Assembly: GCF_016634425.1 (NCBI RefSeq)
Contig: NZ_JAEPES010000003.1
Location: 248,001 to 312,000, forward strand
DNA: 64,000 nt
From: Lacisediminihabitans changchengi
GTDB taxonomy: Bacteria > Actinomycetota > Actinomycetes > Actinomycetales > Microbacteriaceae
Direction of reading: 5' to 3'
Under the pieces are notes generated by a model that saw nothing but the letters and a program-made list of their open reading frames with translations, was not told the DNA's origin and ran no database searches. Positions 26,327-34,449 of this stretch are shown piece after piece (position 1 is the first letter of the stretch; every line of letters begins with the position of its first letter). The translations under genes were made by a program, and so were the position numbers.

Positions 26327-26898
26327 CCGCGGCGGCGCACTTCGTCGATCGCGGGGATATCTTCCAACAAAAAGACGGTGCGTATCGCTGCGCGGATTCC
26401 GAGATCCCCCGCGGGCAGGATGTCGCCCCTCCGGAGTTGATGGATCAAGAACATTTCTGCGCTCCAGGGGCCGATTCCCTTGATCTGAATCAGAGAGTCC
26501 TCGGCGTCTTCATCACTCACATTCGCCAGGTGCTCGATATCGAGCTGTCCGGAGCTGACCGCCTCCGCGAGGGCGAACACATAGGTCGCCTTCGAATGGG
26601 AGGTGCCGATCGCTTTCACCTGGTCGACGCCGAGACGGAGCACCGCGTCCGGCGTCAACGTCCCTCCAGCCGCGGCGGTCAACCGGTCATACAGCACGAG
26701 AGCGACCCGTGCGGCGATTTGCTGAGCGAGGATGTGCATGACCATGCCAGCGAAATTGCTGTCCACTGTCCGTCCCCCGTCGGGAAACTCGAATGGGTCT
26801 GGCGTTCCCAATCGTGCGCTGAGCGCTGCGAAACGCGGCTCGGCACGTCCGAGCTCCAGATAGGCATTGTGGATATCTGACTCGCCGCGCGGAACCAT
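26239..26898 (-). CDS. DNA-3-methyladenine glycosylase, HhH-GPD (AlkA-like)
   Basis: 219 residues from ATG 26898. The helix-hairpin-helix is LIQIKGIGPWSAEMFLIHQL and the catalytic aspartate lies in PAGDLGIRAAI, the pattern of AlkA-type base-excision glycosylases that remove alkylated purines. There is no N-terminal TBP-like AlkA domain, so it resembles the shorter Mag/AlkA enzymes. Its last 88 bases are shared with the end of the LAL regulator gene in antisense. Confidence 0.85.
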   Translation of the reverse strand: MVPRGESDIHNAYLELGRAEPRFAALSARLGTPDPFEFPDGGRTVDSNFAGMVMHILAQQIAARVALVLYDRLTAAAGGTLTPDAVLRLGVDQVKAIGTSHSKATYVFALAEAVSSGQLDIEHLANVSDEDAEDSLIQIKGIGPWSAEMFLIHQLRRGDILPAGDLGIRAAIRTVFLLEDIPAIDEVRRRGQLWSPYRTYAAALLWRSLADPSAGTPAA

Positions 26899-27097
26899 GT
26901 TTTCGTTCTTTCGCTCGCCCGTTTTGCCAGCAATCGCAGAGATCGGCCGGTGATGACATCGTAGTATCTGCCCTCGGAGGGAGGCGCCGAGTGCCCGCGA
27001 CGACTGATCATGTTGCACAATTCATCACATGGAAACGGCTGAAGCACGCTGGTCCGCGCGGGCCAGCAAGCGATCACGGGGCGCTGGACGCCGGGGA

Positions 27098-29290
27098 ATG
27101 ATCGGCACCATGAGAGCGACGGGAACAGAGTACGACGAGGCCGTTCGGGCAGTCCGCGCGGCCGAGATCGACGCAGACACCGCCGCCGACAACCTGATCG
27201 AGCGGATGACTGACGCTGAGGTCCTCTGGCTGCTAGACGGTGACTCCCCCCGTCGACTGCTTCCCCTCATCCCGTTTCTGCTCGGTCGGCGGCCCTTCGT
27301 CGCCGGAGCGAACAGGCGCCTCGGAATTCCCGGAATTCGGTTTAGCGACGGTGCTCGTGGCGTTGTGATCGGCGCCTCCACTTCCTTCCCGGTGACGATG
27401 GCTCGCGCCGCGACGTGGGACCCAACGCTGGAGGAGCAGGTCGGCATCGCGATCGGTCTGGAGACGCGGGCGCGAGGCGCGAACTACTCGGCATCGGTGT
27501 GCGTCAACCTGCTTCGCCACCCCGCGTGGGGCCGAGCGCAGGAGTGTTACGGGGAGGATCCCGTGCTAACGGGCATCATGGGGTCCGCCATAACGCGTGG
27601 TCTGCGCCTCAATGTGATGGCGTGCGTCAAGCACTTCGCTCTCAACTCGATGGAGAACGAGCGATTCGAAGTCGACGTCTCCGTCGATGAGCACGCTCTG
27701 CACGAGGTTTATCTGCCCCATTTCAAGGCGGTGATCGACGCCGGTGCCGACTCGGTGATGACCGCCTACAACCGGGTGCGTGGCGAGTACATGGACCTCA
27801 ACGGCCCACTCGTCACCGGAGTATTGCGCGACGAATGGGGCTTCGCCGGGTTCGTGACGAGCGACTGGGTGTTCGGCACGCACGACGCAATCGAGAGTCT
27901 CCGTGCAGGAATGGATGTGGAGATGCCGCTGCGGATGCTTCGCGCTCGGTCGCTTCCCTCCGCGCTGCGATCGGGAGCGGTATCCCGCGAGACGGTTCTG
28001 CAATCGGCACACCGCATCCTGCGAACGACACTGCAACATGCCGCCACTCGCGAGGTAACCAGCCCGAGCCACGACGTGATCGCATCGACCTCGCACAGGG
28101 CACTCGCCAGAAAGGTCGCCGAGGAGTCCATCGTGCTCCTGAAGAACGATCCAGTAGACGGTGCCGCGCTACTGCCGCTCGCACCCGACACTCGTCGCAT
28201 CGCGGTGATCGGCCGACTCTCAGAACGGGCAAATCTTGGCGATCACGGTTCGTCGCGGGTACGCCCCCCGTCAACGGTCTCGCCTCTGCAGGGGTTGCGC
28301 GAGGCGCTCCCGGATGTGCTGATCGAGACTGCCTCGGGATCGAGCGCGGCCGAGGCCGCGGCGGTCGCTGCAGCAGCAGACACCGCCATCGTGGTCGTGG
28401 GGCTCGACCAGCACGACGAAGGCGAGTCGGTCGTTACGGGAGGCGTCGATGTGGGTGTGCTCGGCGGCGCATTTACATCCGGCCCGTTTCGCGAACTTCT
28501 CATCAGGCTCGCCCACCTGGCGTCTCGCTTCGTCCGCGGCGGGGACCGCACCTCGCTCGAACTGCGCCCGACCGATGTGGAGCTGATCCGGGCGGTAGCG
28601 GCCGCGAACCCGCGCACGATCGTCGTTCTGATTGGCGGCAGCGCGATTCTCACGGAGACGTGGGGGGCGAGCGTGCCGGCGATCATGTACGCCTGGTACG
28701 GCGGAATGGAGGCGGGGCGCGCTCTCGCCAGGGTGATGAACGGCGACGTTGGGCCGAGTGGCAGACTTCCATTCGTCGTCCCCACCGATGTCGAGCACCT
28801 TCCCCCGTTTGACAGCGCCGCGAAGACCGTCGTCTATGACGACCGGTGGGGGCAACGGATGCTTGACGCTGACGGACACGTCGCCGCATTCCCATTCGGA
28901 TTCGGGCTCTCCTACACGACCTTTTCGTATCAACTGGTTGATCACCGATTCGACGACAGGGGTGGCAGCGCGGAGGTGCTCGTCGCCAACACCGGCGACC
29001 GCGCAGGCTCGACCGTCGTGCAGGTCTATGCCGCGGACCTGTCCCTGGACCGCCCGGTGGCTCAGCTGTTGGGCTTTCAGAAGGTGGATCTGTCGCCTGG
29101 CTCATCCACGCTGGTGCACGTCGCCCTGGATGCCGGACCCACGCTCGAGCGCGATCCAGTGACGCACCGGTGGTCGAGGCGTGCGGGCACGTGGGCCATT
29201 CTCGCTGCCCAACACAGCCCACGGAGCTGGGAGGGGGCGCACCCACTCACGGTGTCGACCAGTGGCGGGATGCTGCCCGCGAATGAGTGA
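27098..29290 (+). CDS. Glycoside hydrolase family 3 (beta-glucosidase type)
   Basis: About 730 residues. The N-terminal barrel contains KHFALNSMENERFEVDV and the nucleophile region GFAGFVTSDWVFG (Asp about residue 256). The C-terminal part has the second GH3 domain (AAADTAIVVVGLDQHDEGE, FPFGFGLSYTTF) and a fibronectin-III-like end domain (GSTVVQVYAADL). No signal peptide, so it acts in the cytosol on imported beta-glucosides or similar. ATG 27098 and ATG 27110 are both possible; the longer frame from 27029 lacks a ribosome site. No transporter lies beside it. Confidence 0.88.
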   Translation: MIGTMRATGTEYDEAVRAVRAAEIDADTAADNLIERMTDAEVLWLLDGDSPRRLLPLIPFLLGRRPFVAGANRRLGIPGIRFSDGARGVVIGASTSFPVTMARAATWDPTLEEQVGIAIGLETRARGANYSASVCVNLLRHPAWGRAQECYGEDPVLTGIMGSAITRGLRLNVMACVKHFALNSMENERFEVDVSVDEHALHEVYLPHFKAVIDAGADSVMTAYNRVRGEYMDLNGPLVTGVLRDEWGFAGFVTSDWVFGTHDAIESLRAGMDVEMPLRMLRARSLPSALRSGAVSRETVLQSAHRILRTTLQHAATREVTSPSHDVIASTSHRALARKVAEESIVLLKNDPVDGAALLPLAPDTRRIAVIGRLSERANLGDHGSSRVRPPSTVSPLQGLREALPDVLIETASGSSAAEAAAVAAAADTAIVVVGLDQHDEGESVVTGGVDVGVLGGAFTSGPFRELLIRLAHLASRFVRGGDRTSLELRPTDVELIRAVAAANPRTIVVLIGGSAILTETWGASVPAIMYAWYGGMEAGRALARVMNGDVGPSGRLPFVVPTDVEHLPPFDSAAKTVVYDDRWGQRMLDADGHVAAFPFGFGLSYTTFSYQLVDHRFDDRGGSAEVLVANTGDRAGSTVVQVYAADLSLDRPVAQLLGFQKVDLSPGSSTLVHVALDAGPTLERDPVTHRWSRRAGTWAILAAQHSPRSWEGAHPLTVSTSGGMLPANE

Positions 29291-29303
29291 AACCTACCCC
29301 GGA

Positions 29304-30782
29304 TCACCGGCTTCGGGAGCGTGTACCGACCACCGATAGTGGCGGGGCCACGGTCTCTACCCGAACGGAGAGCGTCTCGTCGTCGCCCAGCACACTGCGA
29401 AGGAGCCGCCGAGCCTCCCACCGAAACGGTGCTCGTCTCTCCTCGCGCCGCAGCACGAGATCGCCGGGTGAGTCTTCATACCGTCGGCGCAGATCGACGA
29501 CCTCTTCCGCCCTGAGAAGGGCAATAGTGCTGTCACTGACGGGATCGACCAGGCGCATCAACGAGAACGGCCCGGTGAGGTCACTGGCAATCAGGTTGTT
29601 CTCGCTCGCTGCCAAGATCGTCTTTTGGGCACCGCGCGTGACGACCAGAGGACGGGACGGGCCGCTCAGCAACTGGCTCACCACGGTCGCGGCTGCACCG
29701 GGTCTGCCGATCCGGCGCGCTGCCGCCTGCATGTGCTGAAGTCGTCCCGGCTCACTGAGCACCTGATCGATCTTCCATCCGATGGTCGACGGAGTATTGC
29801 AACGGATGGCGGCGCCCTGCTCCATGAGATAGTCGCCGTTGCGAACCTCCTGACCAGGGATCGGGTTCACCACCACCATCGGCAAGCCCGCCGCCATGCA
29901 CTCCGACGCCGAAAGTCCGCCCGGCTTGCCCACAAACAGATCTGCATCGTTCAGCAGCTGAGGCATCTCCGCGGTGAAGCCCAGTACCCGGTATCGGTCC
30001 CCGGCCGGCGCCACGACCTCTTCGATACGCCGTTTTAACTCCTCGTTACGCCCACAGACCACCGTCGCGGTGAATGGTGAGCTCATGTGCAATGTCTGCC
30101 GCACGACCGCGACGGCGTAGTCGCCGCCAGACGCACCGGCCGAGATGAGTAGCTTCGGGGGTCGCTCGCTGCTTCTCACGGCCGCCTGTTCCGGTGTAGC
30201 CGCCACCGGTATTCCGGAGACCCGCACGCGATCGGGAGGCACCCCCAACGTGGTGAGCTGTGCCTTCGCCTCCTCCCGGGCCACGAAGAGCGCATGAAAC
30301 GCGCTCGTAAGCCACAGTCCCTGGAAGTCGTAGTCGGTGGTGACAACCGCCGTCTTGGCGTCGAGCACGCCGCGGAGGAGTAGCGACGCGATCAGCTGAG
30401 CGGGAAGGAAATGCGTGCAGACGATTGCGGTCGGCTTAAACCGCTTGATCTCGCTGACGGTAGGCATGGCATTCGCCTGCGTCCACGGGTCGAGCGGGCC
30501 ACGACGTCGAAAAGGTTGGTCGCTGAGGTCGTAGCCCCAGTCAACCAACCACGGCACACTCTCGACCAGCGCGAAATATCCTTTGGCCAGCAGGTCGCGG
30601 TAGAGCACGGTGCTCTGTTGAAGCACGTCTACTACCCGCACATCGTCAATGTCGGCCCGAAGGTCGCACGCTTGCTTGACGGCCGCTGCGGCGCTGTTGT
30701 GCCCCGAGCCCACACCCGCCGACAAAATTAGCACCCGCTCGCCACCAACGAAATTAGGACTTCGTGCTGGTGTGTCGATCAT
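29304..30782 (-). CDS. MGDG-synthase-like glycosyltransferase (GT28 family)
   Basis: 492 residues. The N-terminal domain matches the monogalactosyldiacylglycerol synthase family (VLILSAGVGSGHNSAAAAV at about 17, then VDWGYDLSDQP, and PTAIVCTHFLPAQLIASLL). The C-terminal GT28 domain has LLISAGASGGDYAV and ADLFVGKPGGLSASECMAAGLPMVVVNPIPGQE (donor-sugar binding). A further ~120 residues past the usual end carry no recognised motif. Likely makes a glycolipid by adding hexose to diacylglycerol at the inner membrane face. It ends 13 bases from the convergent GH3 gene. Confidence 0.82.
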   Translation of the reverse strand: MIDTPARSPNFVGGERVLILSAGVGSGHNSAAAAVKQACDLRADIDDVRVVDVLQQSTVLYRDLLAKGYFALVESVPWLVDWGYDLSDQPFRRRGPLDPWTQANAMPTVSEIKRFKPTAIVCTHFLPAQLIASLLLRGVLDAKTAVVTTDYDFQGLWLTSAFHALFVAREEAKAQLTTLGVPPDRVRVSGIPVAATPEQAAVRSSERPPKLLISAGASGGDYAVAVVRQTLHMSSPFTATVVCGRNEELKRRIEEVVAPAGDRYRVLGFTAEMPQLLNDADLFVGKPGGLSASECMAAGLPMVVVNPIPGQEVRNGDYLMEQGAAIRCNTPSTIGWKIDQVLSEPGRLQHMQAAARRIGRPGAAATVVSQLLSGPSRPLVVTRGAQKTILAASENNLIASDLTGPFSLMRLVDPVSDSTIALLRAEEVVDLRRRYEDSPGDLVLRREERRAPFRWEARRLLRSVLGDDETLSVRVETVAPPLSVVGTRSRSR

Positions 30783-30868
30783 GAATGGATGTTAGCGGGG
30801 CGGTCTTATCACTCAGTCAATGTGCACTGCGACGCGCCACAGGGGTACCGAGGTTCCGTCTCAGCAAC

Positions 30869-30882
30869 AGGACCTTGGTCCC
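30869..30882. promoter_or_regulatory. DosR-type box A
   Basis: AGGACCTTGGTCCC: a near-perfect palindrome (GGACC-TT-GGTCC) matching the mycobacterial DosR/DevR consensus core. 34 bases separate it from the start of the cytochrome oxidase subunit IV gene. Confidence 0.6.
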
Positions 30883-30916
30883 GGATGCACACCCCTGATC
30901 CAGTAAGAGTGGCCGC

Positions 30917-31333
30917 ATGCGCGCACAAACGAACATCTTCTGGATCCTGGCCGTCTTCTTCGCGGTCGGGGATGCCGCGTACATCATCTGGAGTGTCGTC
31001 GCGATGGGGGGAATCGAGTGGACCGGAACGGTGGCGCTCACGATCAGCGTCATCCTTCCGCTGTTCCTCGGGTTCTACTTCAGCCGCACCCTCGGTTCCC
31101 AGAACGGAGACCTACCCGAAGACCGGGTCGATGCTGACATCGACGACGGCGATGCGGAGGTGGGGCAGTTCTCGCCGTGGAGCTGGTGGCCGGTCACTCT
31201 CGCTGCAGGAGCGGCGGTGCTCGTGCTCGGACTCGCAGCCGGCTTCTGGCTGTGTTTCATCGGGGCCGCGATCACCATGATCGCTCTGGTGGGCTGGGTT
31301 TACGAGTACTACCGCGGTAATTTCGCACGCTGA
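30917..31333 (+). CDS. ctaF: Cytochrome c oxidase subunit IV-type protein (actinobacterial), orphan copy
   Basis: 138 residues with about four membrane helices. It keeps the CtaF pattern: NIFWILAVFFAVGDAAYIIW at the N-terminus, a helix ending FLGFYFSRTLG, an acidic stretch (PEDRVDADIDDGDAEVGQFSPWSWWPV) and WVYEYYRGNFAR at the end. CtaF is a small subunit of actinobacterial aa3 oxidase. No catalytic oxidase subunit is nearby; instead the gene sits behind a DosR-type box at the edge of the stress island. Either it is a second copy used under low oxygen or it belongs to a displaced oxidase. Confidence 0.75.
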   Translation: MRAQTNIFWILAVFFAVGDAAYIIWSVVAMGGIEWTGTVALTISVILPLFLGFYFSRTLGSQNGDLPEDRVDADIDDGDAEVGQFSPWSWWPVTLAAGAAVLVLGLAAGFWLCFIGAAITMIALVGWVYEYYRGNFAR

Positions 31334-31376
31334 TCAGCGCCACTTAACTCTCAGAAACACGAGGAGAACCAATCCC

Positions 31377-32249
31377 ATGACACGACTCACCACAGTGACG
31401 GTGCTCGGCACCGGTGTTCTCGGCTCCCAGATCGCCTATCAAGCTGCGTACAGCGGCTTCACCGTGACCGCATACGACATCTCGGACGCCGTGCTCGAGA
31501 AGGCACGCGGCCGGTTCGACGAGCTGGCATCGGTGTATGAACGAACCGTTGCCGGAGGAGCAAACGGTAGGGCCACGCGCGCTCTCGACAATGTCACGTA
31601 CTCCAGCGACCTGGGCGACGCGGTGAAGGATGCCGACATCGTCATCGAAGCGATCCCCGAGATCCTCGACCTGAAGAAAGCCACGTACTCCGCGCTGAGC
31701 GGTCTCGCTCCCCTGAGAACTATCTTCGCTACCAACTCGTCGACCCTGCTCCCGAGCGATCTGATGGAATCCACCGGAAGGCCGGATCGTTTTCTCGCGC
31801 TGCACTTCGCCAATGAGGTCTGGGTGCACAACACCGCGGAGATCATGGGCACAGCGAAGACCGACCCCGCGGTCTACGCGACCGTCGTCGAGTTCGCGCG
31901 TGACATCGGGATGGTGCCGATCGAGCTCAAGAAGGAGAAGGCGGGGTATGTGCTCAACTCGCTCCTCGTGCCGTTCCTGGATGCGGCGGCCGAGCTCCTG
32001 ATCGACGGAATCGCCGATCCGGAGACCATCGACAAAACCTGGCGTATCGCCACCGGCGCACCGGCTGGTCCGTTCCAGATCTACGACGTCGTCGGGCTCA
32101 CCACGGCGTACAACATCTCGCTCGCCGGCGGCCCCAAGCAGCGGGAGTTCGCCGACTACCTCAAGACCACCTATCTCGATCATGGCAAGCTCGGCGTCGC
32201 GACCGGGGAAGGGTTCTATCGCTACCCGGTGTCGGCCAGCGTCGGGTAG
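31377..32249 (+). CDS. 3-hydroxyacyl-CoA dehydrogenase family protein
   Basis: 290 residues. A Rossmann NAD-binding start (VTVLGTGVLGSQIAYQAAYSGF), then IVIEAIPEILDLKKATYSAL, the catalytic-type histidine in FLALHFANEVW, and the C-terminal helical domain (KEKAGYVLNSLLVPFLDAAAELLIDG, APAGPFQIYDVVGL). Activity: oxidation/reduction of 3-hydroxyacyl-CoA, as in butanoate or fatty-acid metabolism. A good ribosome site (GAGGAGAA) precedes the ATG. It is 43 bases behind ctaF with no promoter motif between, so it may share the DosR-type promoter. Confidence 0.85.
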   Translation: MTRLTTVTVLGTGVLGSQIAYQAAYSGFTVTAYDISDAVLEKARGRFDELASVYERTVAGGANGRATRALDNVTYSSDLGDAVKDADIVIEAIPEILDLKKATYSALSGLAPLRTIFATNSSTLLPSDLMESTGRPDRFLALHFANEVWVHNTAEIMGTAKTDPAVYATVVEFARDIGMVPIELKKEKAGYVLNSLLVPFLDAAAELLIDGIADPETIDKTWRIATGAPAGPFQIYDVVGLTTAYNISLAGGPKQREFADYLKTTYLDHGKLGVATGEGFYRYPVSASVG

Positions 32250-32289
32250 CTGCGAGCTTCCGGTCGGTGCAATGGCGCAGTGGCCGGAA

Positions 32290-32751
32290 TCAGGTTGTCG
32301 CGTGTTCGGTAGCGACTTCGTCGGCCGGACGGTCGGTCGCGTGGGTCGGGACGACAAGCACGGGGCACCGTGAGTGCTCGGCGCAGTACGTGCTCACAGA
32401 ACCCAGCAGTAGTCCGCCAATCGGACTGTGTCCACGGGTGCCGACGACGAGCAGCTGCGCGTGCACGGCCTCGGCCACTAGCGCCGGCCCGGCCGGGCCG
32501 GGCGTCGTGCTCTCGGTGACCCAGGCCGGCACCGCACCGTCGAACTCCGCAAGGGCGGCATCCCGTGCTGCTCGCCGCGCCGTGGTTTCCGGATGGAAGC
32601 CGACCACGGCATCCTGGTAGACCATCTCGTTCCATGCCGTGACGATGCGGAGATCGGCCGAGAGAAGGCGAGCCTGCGCTGCTGCGTGGTGGAGTGCGAT
32701 GAGGGAATCCCTCGAGCCGTCCACTCCGACGACGACCACCGAGCGTGACAT
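32290..32751 (-). CDS. Universal stress protein, single domain
   Basis: 153 residues. N-terminal VVVVGVDGSRDSLIALHHA and the ATP-binding signature VVGTRGHSPIGGLLLGSVSTYCAEHSRCPVLVV (G-2x-G-9x-G-S pattern) place it in the ATP-binding UspA class. A DosR-type box lies 73 bases upstream. It is the first of five usp genes in this 12-kb island, as is characteristic of DosR regulons, where such proteins slow growth under hypoxia. Confidence 0.9.
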   Translation of the reverse strand: MSRSVVVVGVDGSRDSLIALHHAAAQARLLSADLRIVTAWNEMVYQDAVVGFHPETTARRAARDAALAEFDGAVPAWVTESTTPGPAGPALVAEAVHAQLLVVGTRGHSPIGGLLLGSVSTYCAEHSRCPVLVVPTHATDRPADEVATEHATT

Positions 32752-32824
32752 GTGAACTCCTCGTTTTCCGATGCGCCAGAAGCGATTCCCGTGGTCAGGC
32801 TAGGTCGGCAGAACCCTCGGCCCG

Positions 32825-32838
32825 GGGTCGAAGGTCCC
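32825..32838. promoter_or_regulatory. DosR-type box B
   Basis: Minus strand GGGACCTTCGACCC, identical to box D 3.5 kb away. It lies between the alcohol dehydrogenase stop and the usp start at 32751. Confidence 0.55.
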
Positions 32839-32855
32839 GTGACAATCGCGTGAAT

Positions 32856-33902
32856 CTAGCCCTCCGCGTGTGGGACGACGACCGCGCGCCCGGAGATCGT
32901 TCCGGCGTGGAGTCGTTCGTACGCGTGCGGTGCCTCCTCGAGCGTGAAGCGTTCGACATGCACCTTCACGAAGCCGCGGCGTGCCAGATCGAACACCTCG
33001 ATGAGCTCGGAGCGCGAGCCCCAATACGGAGCCTGGACTGATGCCCCGAACGGTGTGGAGAAGAAACCCGTCGGCAGCACCCCTCCGCCGATCCCGACGA
33101 TCTGGATCTTCCCGTCCATCGCCACACTCTGCTGCGCGATGTCGAGGGTCGGTTGGGTGCCCACGAAGTCGAAGACCACCTGGGCCCCCACGCCGCCGGT
33201 CGCGTTGCGGATCGCGGCCACGGCATCCGTGTTCGACGGGAAGGTCAGATCAGCACCGACCTCGCGTGCCAGGGCTAGCTTGTCCTCGTCGATGTCGAGC
33301 GCAACGATACGGGCGGATGTGATGGCCCGGAGGATCTGGATGGCGACGTGTCCGAGGCCGCCAGCGCCGATCACGACGGCGGTCGATCCGGGATAGAGCC
33401 TGTCGAGGCACGAGACGATCGCGTGATACGGAGTGAGCCCCGCATCCGTAAGAGAGACGGTGTCGACCGGGTCGAGATCGTCGAGCGGAATCAGGTGCCG
33501 GGAATCGTCGACGATGAGATAGTCGGCCATTGCTCCCGGTGCGCCCAGGCCGGGCGGGGCGATGCCGAGCGCTCCGGCGTTGGTGCAGTAATTCTCGCGG
33601 CCCTCCGAGCACGCGTGACAGTGTCCGCACCCCCACGGTCCGTAGACCGCGACCGAATCGCCGACGGCGACCCCCGTGGCGCCGTCGCCCAGCTTGTCAA
33701 CGATGCCGGCGCCCTCATGCCCGAGCGTCAACGGGAGGCCGTAGATGTATTGCTCCGCTGGCAGCCCCATCAGGAAGGTGTCCGAATGGCAGAGCCCGGC
33801 GGCGGTGACCTTGAGTCGTACCTGTCCTGGGCCCGGTTCGGGCGTGGGGATCTCGACTACCTCAGGGGCGGAACCGATGGAACGATATTGAAGTGCTCTC
33901 AT
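32856..33902 (-). CDS. Zinc-dependent alcohol dehydrogenase (MDR family)
   Basis: 348 residues from ATG 33902; the frame is open upstream, but the MDR N-terminus MRALQYRSIG begins here. Catalytic zinc ligands: AGLCHSDTF and LGHEGAGIV. The structural zinc loop with four cysteines is GCGHCHACSEGRENYC. NAD(P)-binding: VIGAGGLGHVAIQIL followed by ALDIDEDKL, where the Asp favours NAD. It shares a single DosR-type box with the divergent usp gene, so the two should be induced together. Possible role: fermentative redox balance under low oxygen. Confidence 0.88.
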   Translation of the reverse strand: MRALQYRSIGSAPEVVEIPTPEPGPGQVRLKVTAAGLCHSDTFLMGLPAEQYIYGLPLTLGHEGAGIVDKLGDGATGVAVGDSVAVYGPWGCGHCHACSEGRENYCTNAGALGIAPPGLGAPGAMADYLIVDDSRHLIPLDDLDPVDTVSLTDAGLTPYHAIVSCLDRLYPGSTAVVIGAGGLGHVAIQILRAITSARIVALDIDEDKLALAREVGADLTFPSNTDAVAAIRNATGGVGAQVVFDFVGTQPTLDIAQQSVAMDGKIQIVGIGGGVLPTGFFSTPFGASVQAPYWGSRSELIEVFDLARRGFVKVHVERFTLEEAPHAYERLHAGTISGRAVVVPHAEG

Positions 33903-33936
33903 CTGACGAGTCTGTGCGCGAGGGCCGGCATTCTCT

Positions 33937-33950
33937 GGGACGTAGGTCCC
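33937..33950. promoter_or_regulatory. DosR-type box C, shared by divergent genes
   Basis: GGGACGTAGGTCCC, arms GGGAC/GTCCC. It is exactly centred: 34 bases separate it from the alcohol dehydrogenase start at 33902 and 34 from the usp start at 33985. Confidence 0.65.
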
Positions 33951-33984
33951 GCCTCGGCTGGACACGAGCGCGCATCGTGGACCC

Positions 33985-34449
33985 ATGGGTACCTCAGAGA
34001 CGTCAGTGAAGCCGATTCTCGTCGGGATCGATGGTTCGTTGCATTCGTTGGAAGCACTTCGCTACGCAAAACGCGTGGCCATCGCGATGGGCCTTCCTCT
34101 GCGGATCGTGTCGGTGTGGCACTACCGCTCCGGCGGGTTCGGCCTGCCGCCGATCGGCATGGTGTCGATTTCTCTGGATTCAGAGCCACAGGTGGCCGCG
34201 CAGAAGACGATCGACGACTTCGTTTTCAGTGCGTTGGGCACCGATCCAAAAGTGCAGTTCGGTACTGCCGCCCTGGAAGGCGAGCCGGCCGATGTGCTGA
34301 TCGGCCAGTCCGCCGGAGCCGAGCTCTTAGTCGTCGGGAGCCGGGGGTTGGGGAGCGTGTCGTCGGTGCTGCTCGGCTCGGTGAGTTCGCCCTGCGCCCA
34401 GCGCGCCCACTGCCCCGTGCTGGTCTTCCACCCACCAGTCAGGAACTGA
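33985..34449 (+). CDS. Universal stress protein, single domain
   Basis: 154 residues with KPILVGIDGSLHSLEALRYA at the start and VVGSRGLGSVSSVLLGSVSSPCAQRAHCPVLVF at the end, the ATP-binding UspA signature. The middle contains a hydrophobic GGFGLPPIGMVSISL loop. Its stop codon overlaps the 3' end of the convergent P-type ATPase gene by 11 bases. Induction is predicted from the centred DosR-type box upstream. Confidence 0.9.
   Translation: MGTSETSVKPILVGIDGSLHSLEALRYAKRVAIAMGLPLRIVSVWHYRSGGFGLPPIGMVSISLDSEPQVAAQKTIDDFVFSALGTDPKVQFGTAALEGEPADVLIGQSAGAELLVVGSRGLGSVSSVLLGSVSSPCAQRAHCPVLVFHPPVRN

Noticed and set aside
27835-28812. 325-codon plus-strand frame
   Set aside because: Second frame of the GH3 gene; arginine-rich and without motif.
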